From Pseudoalteromonas prydzensis (GTDB lineage: Bacteria; Pseudomonadota; Gammaproteobacteria; Enterobacterales; Alteromonadaceae): a stretch of DNA of 64,000 nt. Where the stretch lies: positions 186,001 to 250,000 of the forward strand of contig NZ_BDDT01000002.1 of assembly GCF_001661495.1 (NCBI RefSeq), given 5' to 3'. This document shows, piece by piece, positions 20,524 through 30,750 of the stretch. Each line of letters starts with the position of its first letter. The stretch's first letter is position 1. The position numbers were made by a program, and so were the translations under genes. The notes under the pieces are model-generated. The model searched no databases, was not told the DNA's origin, and saw only the letters and a list, made by a program, of their open reading frames with translations.

Positions 20524-21339
20524 TTAGATAGAATTAACTGAATTAATACTGAATCGTTGTTTGTTTTTTAATTCCAACAAGGTCATTGCTCCACCCCACA
20601 CGCAGCCTGTATCCAAAGCGTGGATATTTGCATGATTAGTTACCCCTTCAAGTGCTGCCCAATGACCAAAAACAATATGTTTCTTAAAACTGTCAAATCG
20701 TGGATGTTTAAACCAAGGGATCATTGCATTAGAGTCAGTAATGCCACCTTTAAAAGTCAGCTCTAATTGTTCATCAAGGGTTAAAAAACGCATTCGTGTA
20801 AAGTAATTTACTATATAGCGAAACTGTTCAAATTCAGTAAGTTGCTCATTCCAAACCGGTGGATGCTGATCATACATATGCTTAAAGTAGTCACGTGCAT
20901 CTGCACCTTGATAACAGTGTTGTGCAAATTGTGCATACTGTAGAGCTTGCTTAATAGACCAAGCCGGATTGAGGCCCGCATGGCTAATAAATACTTGTTC
21001 TTGCTTAAGCCATAGCGCGAGTGGTTGCTGCTGCAACATGGCGATATAAGCAGGTAGCTTTTCTGAGCTCAGTAGGGCGGCGAGTTTATCTTTGGGGTTA
21101 GCTGGTTTGTTTAGCATGTAGTTGGCAATAAGGTGCAGATCATGATTCCCTAAGGTCACAGTGATACTATCTTGGTGTGTATATAAGTAATCTAAACAGG
21201 CGAGTGAGTCGGGGCCACGGGCGACAATGTCGCCCACTAAATAGAGGTGATCTTTACTTGGGTTGAAGTCAACTTGCAGCAATAAAGCCTGAAATTCTTG
21301 ATAACAGCCTTGTAGATCACCAATTGCATAGTTTGCCAT
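20524..21339 (-). CDS. apaH: Symmetrical bis(5'-nucleosyl)-tetraphosphatase
   Basis: A 271-residue metallophosphatase. Motifs: MANYAIGDLQGCYQEF, GDIVARGPDS, LGNHDLHL and FISHAGLNP, the calcineurin-type metal-binding sites of ApaH. It hydrolyses Ap4A and removes Np4-type RNA caps. Last gene of the lptD-surA-pdxA-rsmA-apaG-apaH block, three bases after apaG. Confidence 0.96.
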   Translation of the reverse strand: MANYAIGDLQGCYQEFQALLLQVDFNPSKDHLYLVGDIVARGPDSLACLDYLYTHQDSITVTLGNHDLHLIANYMLNKPANPKDKLAALLSSEKLPAYIAMLQQQPLALWLKQEQVFISHAGLNPAWSIKQALQYAQFAQHCYQGADARDYFKHMYDQHPPVWNEQLTEFEQFRYIVNYFTRMRFLTLDEQLELTFKGGITDSNAMIPWFKHPRFDSFKKHIVFGHWAALEGVTNHANIHALDTGCVWGGAMTLLELKNKQRFSINSVNSI

Positions 21340-21342
21340 TAT

Positions 21343-21732
21343 TTAATGCAAAATATTAGGCTGTGCTAAACGAAAAACGTTAATGGGTGCATCAAATTCA
21401 GTGCCGAATTCATTTTTCAAAGTGTAATAACCTTGCATGGTGCCTACTGGCGTATCCAATACAGCGCCGCTGGTGTATTTGTAGCTTTCGCCAGGACCAA
21501 TCGTTGGTTTTTCACCGACCACACCTTCACCTTGTACTTCGACTTCTTTACCATTTGCATCAGTGATCAGCCAATAGCGGCTAATTAGCTTAGCACTGCA
21601 TAAGCTGTGATTTTTAATGGTAACTGAATAGGCAAATACATACTTATCAAGCTCAGGTTGTGACTGGCCTTCAACATAAAATGTTTCTACTGAGACTTTA
21701 ATGGGTGAACCCAAATTACTGCTTGTTGTCAT
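21343..21732 (-). CDS. apaG: ApaG/DUF525 domain protein
   Basis: A 129-residue protein matching E. coli ApaG length, with the fibronectin-like fold signatures [23 protein letters not shown] and [20 protein letters not shown]. Its molecular role is unsettled. Its start overlaps the rsmA end by 17 bp and apaH follows closely, consistent with translational coupling. Confidence 0.95.
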   Translation of the reverse strand: MTTSSNLGSPIKVSVETFYVEGQSQPELDKYVFAYSVTIKNHSLCSAKLISRYWLITDANGKEVEVQGEGVVGEKPTIGPGESYKYTSGAVLDTPVGTMQGYYTLKNEFGTEFDAPINVFRLAQPNILH

Positions 21733-22522
21733 AAATCCAATTAGCTATATCAATAAATTGTTGTAACGAAAGGCTTTCCGCGCGTAAGGTGATATCGATC
21801 CCGATACTTGTTAATTCATCCGCAGTGACTAAATTAGCTAAGCTGTTACGCAGTGTTTTACGACGTTGGTTAAAAGCCTCTAAGCACACAGTGTTAAGAA
21901 TTTTAGTGCTTTTTGCTGTGCGTTGCTCAGGTTTCTTCGGAATTAAGCGAATAACGGCGGAATCAACTTTAGGTGCAGGTTTAAAGCACTCCGGTGGTAC
22001 TTCAATAACAGGCATGGCATTGCAGTAATACTGCGTCATCACACTTAAGCGGCCGAAAGTTTTGCTACCGGGGCCTGCTACCATGCGTTTTACCACTTCT
22101 TTTTGCAGCATAAAGTGCATGTGCTCTATGTTGTCAGCAAACTCAAATAAGTGGAATAGCAATGGTGTTGAAATATTGTACGGTAGATTACCAAACACTT
22201 TTAATTTACGCTCATCTTTCATCAAGCTTGAAAAATCAAACTTCATGGCGTCGCCTTGATGCACGCTAAGCTTTGGCCCTAAAAATGGGTGTTCAGTTAA
22301 GCGTTGGGCTAAATCTTTATCGAGTTCAACAACCGTTAAATGGCCGCTTAATTCGCTCACAGGCTCAGTGATAGCCCCAAGGCCTGGACCGATTTCAACT
22401 AAGTTATCTTGCGGTTTAGGATCAATTGCACTGACGATTTTATCGATGATCATTTCATCGCATAAAAAGTTTTGCCCAAAACGTTTACGGGCGCGGTGTC
22501 CTAAATGTACTTTATCTGTCAT
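21716..22522 (-). CDS. rsmA: 16S rRNA (adenine1518/1519-N6) dimethyltransferase
   Basis: A 268-residue SAM-dependent methyltransferase (KsgA). Motifs: [13 protein letters not shown] at the N-terminus, SAM-binding [10 protein letters not shown], and catalytic [10 protein letters not shown]. It dimethylates two adjacent adenines near the 3' end of 16S rRNA as a late 30S assembly checkpoint. The start overlaps the pdxA stop by four bases. Confidence 0.97.
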   Translation of the reverse strand: MTDKVHLGHRARKRFGQNFLCDEMIIDKIVSAIDPKPQDNLVEIGPGLGAITEPVSELSGHLTVVELDKDLAQRLTEHPFLGPKLSVHQGDAMKFDFSSLMKDERKLKVFGNLPYNISTPLLFHLFEFADNIEHMHFMLQKEVVKRMVAGPGSKTFGRLSVMTQYYCNAMPVIEVPPECFKPAPKVDSAVIRLIPKKPEQRTAKSTKILNTVCLEAFNQRRKTLRNSLANLVTADELTSIGIDITLRAESLSLQQFIDIANWIYDNKQ

Positions 22523-23511
22523 TGATTTTGTGCTTTTTCATGGGCGAGCTTAATTGCTTCGCGGATCGCTAATTCAAAACTACCAACATCAGCATCACCA
22601 CTGCCGGCTAAATCAAGCGCGGTACCGTGATCGACTGAGGTGCGTATAAACGGTAAACCAAGAGTAATATTCACTGATTTACCAAAACCTTTGTATTTTA
22701 GCACAGGTAAACCTTGATCGTGATACATTGCTAACACTGCATCTGCTTGCGATAGATATTTGTCTTGAAACAAGGTGTCAGCCGGTAAAGGCCCAATTAA
22801 GTTCATTCCTTCGCTGTTCAGTTTTTCTAGCGTAGGGGTAATAGTGTCAATTTCTTCACGGCCTAAATGGCCATCTTCACCCGCGTGAGGGTTAAGGCCA
22901 CACACTAAAATACGTGGTTTATCGATACCAAATTTAGTTTGCAAATCGTGATGTAAAATACCAGCCACTTTACTCAGACGTTCACTGGTAATTGCACGCG
23001 ATACATAAGCCAATGGAATATGCGTTGTCACAAGGGCAACACGTAACCCTTCAGTGGCTAATAGCATAACTACATCAGGCGTATTTGACTGCTGTGCAAA
23101 ATATTCGGTGTGACCGCTAAATGAAATACCGGCTTTATTAATAATACCTTTATGGACCGGGCCTGTTACAACTGCTGCAAATGTCCCATTCATATTCATT
23201 TCACAGGCGATGCGCAAAGTATCAAGCACATATTGACCATTGGCATCATTTAATACGCCCATTTCAACGTCGGCACCTAGATCAACTTGATGCAGGTAAA
23301 CACTGCCAGCAGGAGCAAGTGCTGCTGGGGCATTCTCATCAAACGGGATCAAGTTGATTGTTAAACCAAGTTGTTTGGCTCGCTGCTGTAATAATTGTTT
23401 ATCAGCAATCACTACCAGCTGTGCTGGCCAGTCATGTTGAGCAAGTTTTAGCAGTAGGTCAGGGCCAATCCCGGCAGGTTCGCCGGGAGTAATTGCAATA
23501 CGTAGAGTCAT
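22519..23511 (-). CDS. pdxA: 4-hydroxythreonine-4-phosphate dehydrogenase
   Basis: A 330-residue enzyme of pyridoxal phosphate synthesis. It shows [13 protein letters not shown] at the N-terminus and the metal-binding histidines in [18 protein letters not shown] and MYHDQGLPV. It oxidises 4-phosphohydroxy-L-threonine using NAD(P). It starts three bases after the surA stop and overlaps rsmA, within the conserved operon. Confidence 0.97.
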   Translation of the reverse strand: MTLRIAITPGEPAGIGPDLLLKLAQHDWPAQLVVIADKQLLQQRAKQLGLTINLIPFDENAPAALAPAGSVYLHQVDLGADVEMGVLNDANGQYVLDTLRIACEMNMNGTFAAVVTGPVHKGIINKAGISFSGHTEYFAQQSNTPDVVMLLATEGLRVALVTTHIPLAYVSRAITSERLSKVAGILHHDLQTKFGIDKPRILVCGLNPHAGEDGHLGREEIDTITPTLEKLNSEGMNLIGPLPADTLFQDKYLSQADAVLAMYHDQGLPVLKYKGFGKSVNITLGLPFIRTSVDHGTALDLAGSGDADVGSFELAIREAIKLAHEKAQNQ

Positions 23512-23514
23512 TGG

Positions 23515-24810
23515 TTATTCATCAATTGGGAAAATTTCAACATGGGCTTGTTCACGCATTTCTTGCTGCCAGTTAAAGCTTTCTTCTTTAAATTTACGAT
23601 TAAATAGCATGCCGTGGGCGCGGTTGCGTTTCGCTATTTCGGTTTTATCAGCTACGCGTTTATCTAATAATTGCACTATATGCCAACCAAATGTGGTTCT
23701 AAATGGGTCACTTATCTCGTTTTTATCAAGCGATAACAGGGCATCTCTAAACTGCGGCACATAGGTTGTAGGATCTGTCCAATCGTACTCGCCGCCTTTA
23801 AGTGCAGAACCTGGATCTTCTGAATATTCTTTCGCAAGCTCGCCAAAGTCAGCAGTGCCAGCACGTAACTCTTTAGCAAAGCCATTAAGCATTGTGCGGG
23901 CTTTTTCTTCGCTTAAGATAATTGATGGCTTGATCAAAATATGACGAGAGCGTACTTCAGTTGTTTCAACAACTTGGCGGCCGCGAATATCTTGTACTTT
24001 AATGATATGAAAGCCAGCGCCAGAGCGAAGAGGGCCGATAATAGCATCTTTTTTGGTGCCTTTAACGGCTTCTGCAAATAGTGATGGCATTTCATTAATG
24101 CTCATCCAGCCTAATTGACCACCTTCAAGTGCCTTTGAACCACTTGATGAAGAAATCGCGATACGCTTAAATTCTTTGCCTTCTTGTAAAAACTCGATAA
24201 CTTTATCTGCACGGGTTTTTGCGCTTGCAATTTCGTCTGCGGTAGCGTTGTTAGGAATATCAATTAAAATATGACCAATATCGTACTCTTCAGTATTTTG
24301 ACCTTGGCTTTCCATTATTTTTAATAGGTTATCGACTTCTTGCGGGCTGATGTAAATACGACGGTCAACGTTTGCACGCATTACTTGTTGGGTGGTAATT
24401 TCTTTACGAATTTCTTCACGGTAAGATTGAAAACTCTCACCTGCGGCCTCGATTGTACGACGTAAATCTGCGATCGAACCACCTTGCTCTTTGGCCATGC
24501 TAACTAAAGTTTGATCAAGTTGGCTATCCGAAATTTCTAAGCCCATGCGATCTGCCATTTGCATCATCAGTGTTTGATTTACTAATCGTTCCATTGCTTG
24601 GATACGCAAAGTTTCATCGGATGGCAATTCTTGACCTTGTTCTTTGGCTTGCGCTTTTACACGGTTAACAATAGTGTCAACTTCACTTTGTAAAATAACC
24701 CCTTGGTTTACAATACCCACCACCTTGTCTATTTCAACAGGGGCTGCGAAGACGCTTTGACATAAGCCAAGCGTTAATAATGCGGATGCTAATAGTTTTT
24801 TTAAATTCAT
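23515..24810 (-). CDS. surA: Periplasmic peptidyl-prolyl isomerase/chaperone SurA
   Basis: A 431-residue periplasmic chaperone. It has a signal peptide (MNLKKLLASALLTLGLCQSV), the helical chaperone domain (VDKVVGIVNQGVILQSEVD onward) and two parvulin domains (EYDIGHILIDIPNN from about 176; EVRSRHILIKPS from about 287), then the C-terminal helix. It escorts outer-membrane proteins such as LptD to the Bam complex; lptD lies 36 bp upstream in the same operon. Confidence 0.97.
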   Translation of the reverse strand: MNLKKLLASALLTLGLCQSVFAAPVEIDKVVGIVNQGVILQSEVDTIVNRVKAQAKEQGQELPSDETLRIQAMERLVNQTLMMQMADRMGLEISDSQLDQTLVSMAKEQGGSIADLRRTIEAAGESFQSYREEIRKEITTQQVMRANVDRRIYISPQEVDNLLKIMESQGQNTEEYDIGHILIDIPNNATADEIASAKTRADKVIEFLQEGKEFKRIAISSSSGSKALEGGQLGWMSINEMPSLFAEAVKGTKKDAIIGPLRSGAGFHIIKVQDIRGRQVVETTEVRSRHILIKPSIILSEEKARTMLNGFAKELRAGTADFGELAKEYSEDPGSALKGGEYDWTDPTTYVPQFRDALLSLDKNEISDPFRTTFGWHIVQLLDKRVADKTEIAKRNRAHGMLFNRKFKEESFNWQQEMREQAHVEIFPIDE

Positions 24811-24846
24811 ACTTTTTCTAATACTCTTGCTAATAGTACGATAATA

Positions 24847-27090
24847 CTAGTTATTAAGAAAATACGGTCTACGATAGCCAAAAATACCTTGTTGTAATAA
24901 TTTTTGTGCATCATAACGGCTTTTACTACCTAACCCTTTTAAGACAATATTAAATCCAATACTTGAATCAAAAGTGGCTTGTTCTTGGCCTATCGCTTGA
25001 TTTAAATCAGTTTCAATTTGACGACGGGCAGTAACTTGAAAGGCCCAACAGCAAGATTCATATTGCAATCCACTGAATACCTCGACGCTACGCCCGCTTT
25101 CTAAATCGCGGTGATAGCTACTTACAAATTGCCATTGCTCACTTAGCGGGAAGCTAGTAAATAAGCCAACTTGCTCGATTGTATTGCCTGAGACATCATT
25201 TGCATAGCGATGGTTCAATTGTACCAGCTGATTATCGTCACCTTTATAATCTAAGGTCACATTCGACTGGATGATTTGCTTACCATCAGTGTCATATTGG
25301 ATCCCGCCAGATAAATACCAACGACGGTGCCAATGTAACATGGTTTGCGCGGCAAACAAGGCATTATAGTTAGTATCTGAATCTAAGTTTTGTGCGGTTG
25401 GCTTGGCTGAATCGCTTAAGTAGAAGATTTGCCCGGCACTAAAGTTAAACAGTTCTTCGCTATTATCGTTAAATAATCGCGTAGTGGCGCCAAGTGTAAA
25501 TTGATTTGCAGCAGCTATACGGTCGACACTTGAGAAACGGCTATCACGAAACAAACCAAAAAAGTCATCTTGTAATTTAGTGGTGTCATAGAGGCCGATA
25601 TCGGATTGATCTTTGTCTGGTGTGTAAAGGTACTGTACTTGCGGCTCTAACGTTTGAATACCATTGTCGATCATGCTGGTATCACGTTCAAAATTTAGTT
25701 GGCTATATAAACGTACTTTAGGCAGGGTACGCGATACTGTTTCAGCATAGTCAGTATTCGATAAATCGCCTTCTTGATTATAATTAGTGTGCAATACACT
25801 AAACTCAGACAGAAACGACCAAGCATGCTCTTGATAGCCATAGCTGGCTTTAGGTTCGATATGTACCCGAGTTGCTTTTTCTATTATTGCCGTATCATTG
25901 GTAAAATGGCTTAATTCACCATTGAATGTTAATTCAATATCGCTAAAGCGAAACGGTGTGGTTTGCGAAAAGCTAATTTGCGGTAACGCAGCATAAGATT
26001 CGGTATGATCGCCCAAAACTTCAAAGTTTTGGACTTTAATATCCGTGCGCCATGTTTCACCTAAGTAAGACAGTGAACCAGTACGATAAAGTTGCGTATC
26101 TGTACGTGTTGCGTAATTCGAGCCTAAATCAGTGAGATAGTTATCATCACTGACATTGGTTATATCTATAGCTGCACGCCAGTTTTCATTAAAATAGCTT
26201 TGTTGTTGCCAGTGAAATAGAAAACGTTCTTCGAGTTCTGGCTCAGAGTCATCTTTATCTAAATACTCTAGTGCAACCAATCCTTCGTTACTATCGCTTA
26301 AATATCTAAATTCGCCTTGTAATTGCAGGCCTTTTTTTGACATATAGCGTGGTGTTATGGTGGCATCGTAATTGGGCGCTATATTCCAATAGTAAGGTGT
26401 GATGCTTTCAATACCATAACGGTCGGAACTGGAAATATTAGGCGTTAATAGGCCTGACTTTCTTCGCTCATCAATTGGAAAAGTAAAATACGGTAGGTAC
26501 AGCACTGGCGTATCCATAATACGCAACACCATATCATGGGTTTCACCCCAGCCTTCTTCACGAGAAAGTAAAATTTCTTCAGCTTGAATTGCCCACAATG
26601 GCGTGTCATTTGGGCAGGTAGTAAAGCTTGCGTTCAGTAGCTCTAGGCCAGACTGGTTTACTGTGAGCTTCTCTGCACCGCCGTGGCCTTGTTGTTCGGT
26701 TAATTTATAATCGGCACCGAGCAAACTGATTTCAGAACTATTTAAATCAGCATTGAGACCAGAGCTATTTACTTCACTGATAGTATCACGGTAAGTAATA
26801 GGGCCTGTTGCATTAAGTAACCCACGCTGTTTGTCAATTAGCGCACTTTGTGCGGACAAACTCATAGTAAGGGTGTTAATATCAACATTACCGGTAAATT
26901 CTGCGCTTTGGGTACCAAGCAATTCAATATCATCTGATTGGATATCGACCATGCCTAAATCAAGGCCAGCAAGCGGTTGCCAAGCTCTGGTTTGCATTGA
27001 ATTGCCACAAAAGTTGTGTGTCAGTTCAGTTTCGGCAAGCGATGGTGCGCTGATCACACTTAGCATCATTATGCCCCAGGTTTTGCTCAT
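24847..27090 (-). CDS. lptD: LPS-assembly protein LptD
   Basis: A 747-residue outer-membrane protein. The ATG at 27090 follows AAGG. A short signal peptide (to about residue 19) is followed by an OstA/LptA-like jellyroll (about 45-190) and a large beta-barrel. Cysteines sit at residue 28 (HNFCGN), near 159 (TTCPND) and as a pair near 681 (ESCCWAF), the pattern of the two non-consecutive disulfides of E. coli LptD. With LptE it inserts LPS in the outer leaflet. First gene of the operon, divergent from the amgK leader. Confidence 0.96.
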   Translation of the reverse strand: MSKTWGIMMLSVISAPSLAETELTHNFCGNSMQTRAWQPLAGLDLGMVDIQSDDIELLGTQSAEFTGNVDINTLTMSLSAQSALIDKQRGLLNATGPITYRDTISEVNSSGLNADLNSSEISLLGADYKLTEQQGHGGAEKLTVNQSGLELLNASFTTCPNDTPLWAIQAEEILLSREEGWGETHDMVLRIMDTPVLYLPYFTFPIDERRKSGLLTPNISSSDRYGIESITPYYWNIAPNYDATITPRYMSKKGLQLQGEFRYLSDSNEGLVALEYLDKDDSEPELEERFLFHWQQQSYFNENWRAAIDITNVSDDNYLTDLGSNYATRTDTQLYRTGSLSYLGETWRTDIKVQNFEVLGDHTESYAALPQISFSQTTPFRFSDIELTFNGELSHFTNDTAIIEKATRVHIEPKASYGYQEHAWSFLSEFSVLHTNYNQEGDLSNTDYAETVSRTLPKVRLYSQLNFERDTSMIDNGIQTLEPQVQYLYTPDKDQSDIGLYDTTKLQDDFFGLFRDSRFSSVDRIAAANQFTLGATTRLFNDNSEELFNFSAGQIFYLSDSAKPTAQNLDSDTNYNALFAAQTMLHWHRRWYLSGGIQYDTDGKQIIQSNVTLDYKGDDNQLVQLNHRYANDVSGNTIEQVGLFTSFPLSEQWQFVSSYHRDLESGRSVEVFSGLQYESCCWAFQVTARRQIETDLNQAIGQEQATFDSSIGFNIVLKGLGSKSRYDAQKLLQQGIFGYRRPYFLNN

Positions 27091-27146
27091 TTATTAACCT
27101 TAATACGCTGTCGTTGAATATAAGAGTGACATAATAAAGGAAAACA

Positions 27147-27197
27147 ATGGCAAATACAGTAATTGACTTAGTGAAAAATAGATATCTTACGAAATGA
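27147..27197 (+). CDS. 16-codon leader ORF coupled to amgK
   Basis: ATG at 27147 with a strong upstream AAGGA; the predicted peptide is MANTVIDLVKNRYLTK. Its TGA stop overlaps the amgK ATG as ATGA (27194-27197). No ribosome site of its own is visible before amgK, so amgK may depend on translation of this leader. This is direct sequence evidence for coupling; whether the peptide has a function is unknown. Confidence 0.6.
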   Translation: MANTVIDLVKNRYLTK

Positions 27198-28198
27198 ACC
27201 GTTATAAAAGTTTACAGCAGTTTTTAAATCCGCACTTCGAAGATGAAGTATATCAGCTTGCTGCGATCACTGGAGATGCGAGTTTTCGCCGCTATTTCCG
27301 TTTAAATCGTGGCCAAGATAGCTATATCGTGATGGACTCAGATCCCACTAAGCTGGATAACACTCCTTATATAGAACTCAATAAAGTTTTTTCTGAGCAT
27401 GGCTTCAAATTACCAAAAATATTACATGCCGATGAAAAGCAAGGGTTCTTCTTATTAAGTGATTTAGGCAATGTACATCTTGCTGATATGCTCAATGATA
27501 AAGAACGCATTAACCATTATAAACATTTAATAAAACTCAGCGCACAGTGGGCAAAAATGCCTGCAGTTGAACACATGAAAGATTTTGACCGTGCGTTTTT
27601 AGAATTAGAACTGAGTATTTTTTTACAGTGGCTAGTTGAAGCGTTTCTACAACTGCAAATCAGCCCTGCGGAGCGCAAATTATGGCAAACTAGCTGTGAA
27701 TTACTGATTGCTAACGTGCTTGCCCAGCCAAGAGTGACAGTGCATCGCGATTTTCATAGCCGTAATATAATGCGTAGTGAGCAGCAATGGGCGATTATTG
27801 ATTATCAAGACGCAGTGCAAGGTCCAGTTTGTTATGATTTGGTTTCGCTACTTCGAGATTGTTATTTTAAGTTACCTCACGATGAGCTTGAATACTTGCT
27901 TGAGCATGCATTTAGCGAGTTTGAGCAACAAGGACTGATCAGTAATATTAGCTTTGCAACCTTTAAACAGTGGTTTGATTTAACCGGTATTCAGCGTCAT
28001 TTAAAAGCCGCGGGTATTTTTTGCCGGTTGAATTTACGTGATGGTAAATCCGGTTATATGGACAACGTACTGCCAACTCTAAATTATATTAGTGATGTTG
28101 CCCAAGATCACCCGTCCTTAGTGGAGTTGGGTCAGTGGATCAACAACACCATTATCCCAGCCACGATAGTGGCACTTGATAAAGCATCAGATAAATAA
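27194..28198 (+). CDS. amgK: N-acetylmuramate/N-acetylglucosamine kinase (aminoglycoside phosphotransferase fold)
   Basis: A 334-residue kinase-like protein with TGDASFRRYFR near the N-terminus, the catalytic loop VHRDFHSRNIM and the metal-binding IIDYQDAVQGPVCYDL. It is adjacent to murU, as in the AmgK-MurU peptidoglycan recycling route, which phosphorylates MurNAc at C1 and activates it to UDP-MurNAc, bypassing de novo synthesis. The assignment rests on fold plus neighbour. Its stop overlaps the murU ATG (TAATG). Confidence 0.88.
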   Translation: MNRYKSLQQFLNPHFEDEVYQLAAITGDASFRRYFRLNRGQDSYIVMDSDPTKLDNTPYIELNKVFSEHGFKLPKILHADEKQGFFLLSDLGNVHLADMLNDKERINHYKHLIKLSAQWAKMPAVEHMKDFDRAFLELELSIFLQWLVEAFLQLQISPAERKLWQTSCELLIANVLAQPRVTVHRDFHSRNIMRSEQQWAIIDYQDAVQGPVCYDLVSLLRDCYFKLPHDELEYLLEHAFSEFEQQGLISNISFATFKQWFDLTGIQRHLKAAGIFCRLNLRDGKSGYMDNVLPTLNYISDVAQDHPSLVELGQWINNTIIPATIVALDKASDK

Positions 28199-28908
28199 TG
28201 AAAGCGATGATTTTAGCCGCGGGTCGCGGTCAGCGCATGATGCCATTAACCGCAGAATTGCCTAAACCGATGTTAAAGGTGCAAGGTAAACCATTAATTG
28301 AACATCATATTGAACGCTTAAAAAGAGCTGGGATCACTGATTTTGTTATCAACCTTGCGTGGCAAGGCGATAAAATTCGTGATTACTTTGGCGATGGTTG
28401 TCAATTTGGTGTGCATATTGAATATAGCCAAGAACCCGAGCAGGGGCTGGAAACCGCAGGCGGTATTATCCAAGCTCTGCCTTTACTCGGCGAGCAATTT
28501 ATTGTTATTAATGGCGATATATTTACCGACTATGATGTGAGCTCATTGCTACATATTCACTTAGATGATGGGGAAGGGCACATAGTGTTAGTTGAAAATC
28601 CGCCTCATAACCCAGATGGTGACTTTACGTTGCGCCATTTAGATGGCAATAGCCCGAAATATACATTCTCAGGTATTAGTCGTTTTCATCAGCAATTTTT
28701 TGCCGGAATTGCTCCAGGTTCTCATCGCTTAGGGGCACTGTTAAGAGAAAAGTTGGCTGAGCAGCTTGTTTCAACTGAGCTGTATATTGGTCGCTGGGAT
28801 GATATTGGTACGCCTGAACGACTCGCGCAATTGAATAATTCGTTAGCAGCGCAACAAAATGAGTCTTTCAGTCATTCACAGATTAAAGGAGCACCTTATG
28901 TGGGGTAA
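28198..28908 (+). CDS. murU: N-acetylmuramate alpha-1-phosphate uridylyltransferase
   Basis: A 236-residue nucleotidyltransferase with the N-terminal signature MKAMILAAGRGQRMMPLT, the PKPMLKVQGKPLIEHH segment, VINGDIF and a C-terminal WDDIGTPERL. It uses UTP to make UDP-MurNAc from MurNAc-1-phosphate. It overlaps amgK at the 5' end and djlA by 11 bp at the 3' end, so all three are probably one transcript. Confidence 0.9.
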   Translation: MKAMILAAGRGQRMMPLTAELPKPMLKVQGKPLIEHHIERLKRAGITDFVINLAWQGDKIRDYFGDGCQFGVHIEYSQEPEQGLETAGGIIQALPLLGEQFIVINGDIFTDYDVSSLLHIHLDDGEGHIVLVENPPHNPDGDFTLRHLDGNSPKYTFSGISRFHQQFFAGIAPGSHRLGALLREKLAEQLVSTELYIGRWDDIGTPERLAQLNNSLAAQQNESFSHSQIKGAPYVG

Positions 28909-29770
28909 AATTTTAGGTGCCTGTTTTGGCTTTATGTTTGGGCGCATTATAGGTTTATTTATAGGCTTATATTTGGGCCATATGTTTGACAAAAGTTTAA
29001 AACAAAATTTTGATAAAGCCGGTGGTTTTTCAAGTTTATTTAAAGGTGACGATGATATTCATCAGCGCCAAGCATTATTTTTCACCAGTTGTTTTGGGGT
29101 AATGGGGCACATTGCTAAATCAAATGGACGGGTAAGTGAAGTCCATATTCGTGCGGCCAGTTTGTTTATGGATGAAATGGGCCTCAAAGGCGATGATCGT
29201 AAAGAAGCACAAGATGCTTTTAAAGCGGGAAAAGACAGCGACTTTTCGCTCAAAGAAACTGTCTTTGATTTTAAAGAACGTTTTGCTCGTCGCCATGATT
29301 TATTGCAGTTATTTCTAGAAATTCAGATCCAAATGGCGTTTTCTGACGGAGTGCTTGCTGCACAAGAAAAGGAATTGCTGCAAGAAGTCAGCAAATTATT
29401 GGGGATATCTAAAACTCATTTTGCGTTTGTACTTAAGCGTTACCAAGCAGAATTTTCATTTCGTCAGCAACAGCAACGCTATCAACAACAGCAGCAACGC
29501 CAACAAGGGCAAAGTAGTAGTTACCGAGAGGGCTCAGGGCATCATGTGCCGCCAAATAGTGGCATGAATCGTACTCAAGCTTTGGCACTGTTGGGGTTAA
29601 ATAATGAAGCAACTGAGCGCGAAATAAAAGTAGCGTATCGTAAGTTAATGGCTCAGCATCATCCAGATAAGCTGGTTTCACAAGGGTTACCTAAGCACAT
29701 GATGGAATTAGCGGTAAAGAAAAGCCAAGACATTCAAGCTGCTTACGAGTTCTTAAAAAAGGCGGCGTAA
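28898..29770 (+). CDS. djlA: Membrane-anchored DnaJ-like co-chaperone DjlA
   Basis: A 290-residue protein. The ATG at 28898 follows AAAGGA; an in-frame start at 28859 inside murU is unlikely. A glycine-containing membrane helix (MWGKILGACFGFMFGRIIGL) anchors it. A TerB-like helical domain covers about 50-175, a Gln-rich linker (FRQQQQRYQQQQQRQQGQ) follows, and a C-terminal J domain carries the HPD motif in AQHHPDKLV. It stimulates DnaK at the membrane. The 3' end overlaps the convergent DUF3530 gene by 18 bp. Confidence 0.94.
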   Translation: MWGKILGACFGFMFGRIIGLFIGLYLGHMFDKSLKQNFDKAGGFSSLFKGDDDIHQRQALFFTSCFGVMGHIAKSNGRVSEVHIRAASLFMDEMGLKGDDRKEAQDAFKAGKDSDFSLKETVFDFKERFARRHDLLQLFLEIQIQMAFSDGVLAAQEKELLQEVSKLLGISKTHFAFVLKRYQAEFSFRQQQQRYQQQQQRQQGQSSSYREGSGHHVPPNSGMNRTQALALLGLNNEATEREIKVAYRKLMAQHHPDKLVSQGLPKHMMELAVKKSQDIQAAYEFLKKAA

Positions 29771-30679
29771 AAAACCGTCGACTTCTTTGGTGAGGCGTTC
29801 ATGTTGCTGCGGCTGTGAGCGCAAACCAAATAACTCACGTTGGCGGTAATCATATTTACTGTGACGTTTTACCCAGCGTTTTCTATCTTCCACACTGAGT
29901 AATAAACCCGGGTTATCAACACTATAGTAAACATCCAATAATGGTGGACTAATTGTCGATACAATGGCGTTAAGTTGTTGATTACGTTTGCTGTTTGGTA
30001 AATAACTACTAATGCTGATAAATGCATCTATATTGGTATTTGGATATTCACCATAGTGCTCAAGTAACACTGCGGCACTCGCGCCTTGGGCAATGACCAC
30101 TATTTTACCATCTTCATTCAATGCACTTTGATACAAGGCATTAAAGCGTGCAATTAAGCTCTGTTTGTAATTATCGATTATCGCATTGCTTATTTGAGCA
30201 ATCGCATCAACATGTACAGGGGCTTTGAGGGGAGCTTCAGAAGCGGCCGATTCGCTGTTGTCTGCTTGGTTATTCTCAGCAGGCTCACTTTGGGAGTTTT
30301 CCGGATCAGCAGGCACAGCTTGCCAGTCAATATCAGGTACCGTCATCGCCAATGTGGCATAGCCTAAATCATTAAGCTGGGTACGTAAAAAGTTAATGCC
30401 GTCATTATTGGTAGGTAAATGCTGCCAGTCAGGAATGATCAATACCACACCTCGCTGCTGGGCACTCATATGTTCACGATACAAACTCAAAAATTCAGTG
30501 TCACCCGCAAGCAGCGGCTTTAGTTCATCTTGCGGCATTAAACGTGATAAATCACTACTGACAACTGTCGACCAGGGCGTTGGTACTATAAAGTCGGCAG
30601 CTTGAATAGGCATCGTCAGTGCAATACCTATAGCCAAGCTCATTAATTGCGGTATTTTAAATTGTTTACCAGTAAACAT
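29753..30679 (-). CDS. DUF3530 family exported alpha/beta-hydrolase-like protein
   Basis: About 308 residues. The ATG at 30679 yields the signal-like MFTGKQFKIPQLMSLAIGIA ... PIQA. The mature region has RGVVLIIPDWQHL and a nucleophile-elbow-like IAQGASAAVLL, suggesting an alpha/beta hydrolase fold as in DUF3530. A Glu/Ala/Ser/Asn-rich low-complexity insert lies around residues 125-150. Substrate unknown. It is separated from rluA by a gap of 71 bp. Confidence 0.75.
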   Translation of the reverse strand: MFTGKQFKIPQLMSLAIGIALTMPIQAADFIVPTPWSTVVSSDLSRLMPQDELKPLLAGDTEFLSLYREHMSAQQRGVVLIIPDWQHLPTNNDGINFLRTQLNDLGYATLAMTVPDIDWQAVPADPENSQSEPAENNQADNSESAASEAPLKAPVHVDAIAQISNAIIDNYKQSLIARFNALYQSALNEDGKIVVIAQGASAAVLLEHYGEYPNTNIDAFISISSYLPNSKRNQQLNAIVSTISPPLLDVYYSVDNPGLLLSVEDRKRWVKRHSKYDYRQRELFGLRSQPQQHERLTKEVDGFLRRLF

Positions 30680-30750
30680 ATCAGCCACCAAGATGAATCA
30701 ATAAGTCGTTATCGGCTTAAATGGCTAAAAGTTTAGGTTGATTTTAGAGT

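Noticed and set aside
29467-29513. CAA/CAG-rich run inside djlA as a microsatellite of interest
   Set aside because: It encodes the Gln-rich linker commonly seen between the TerB-like and J domains of DjlA.
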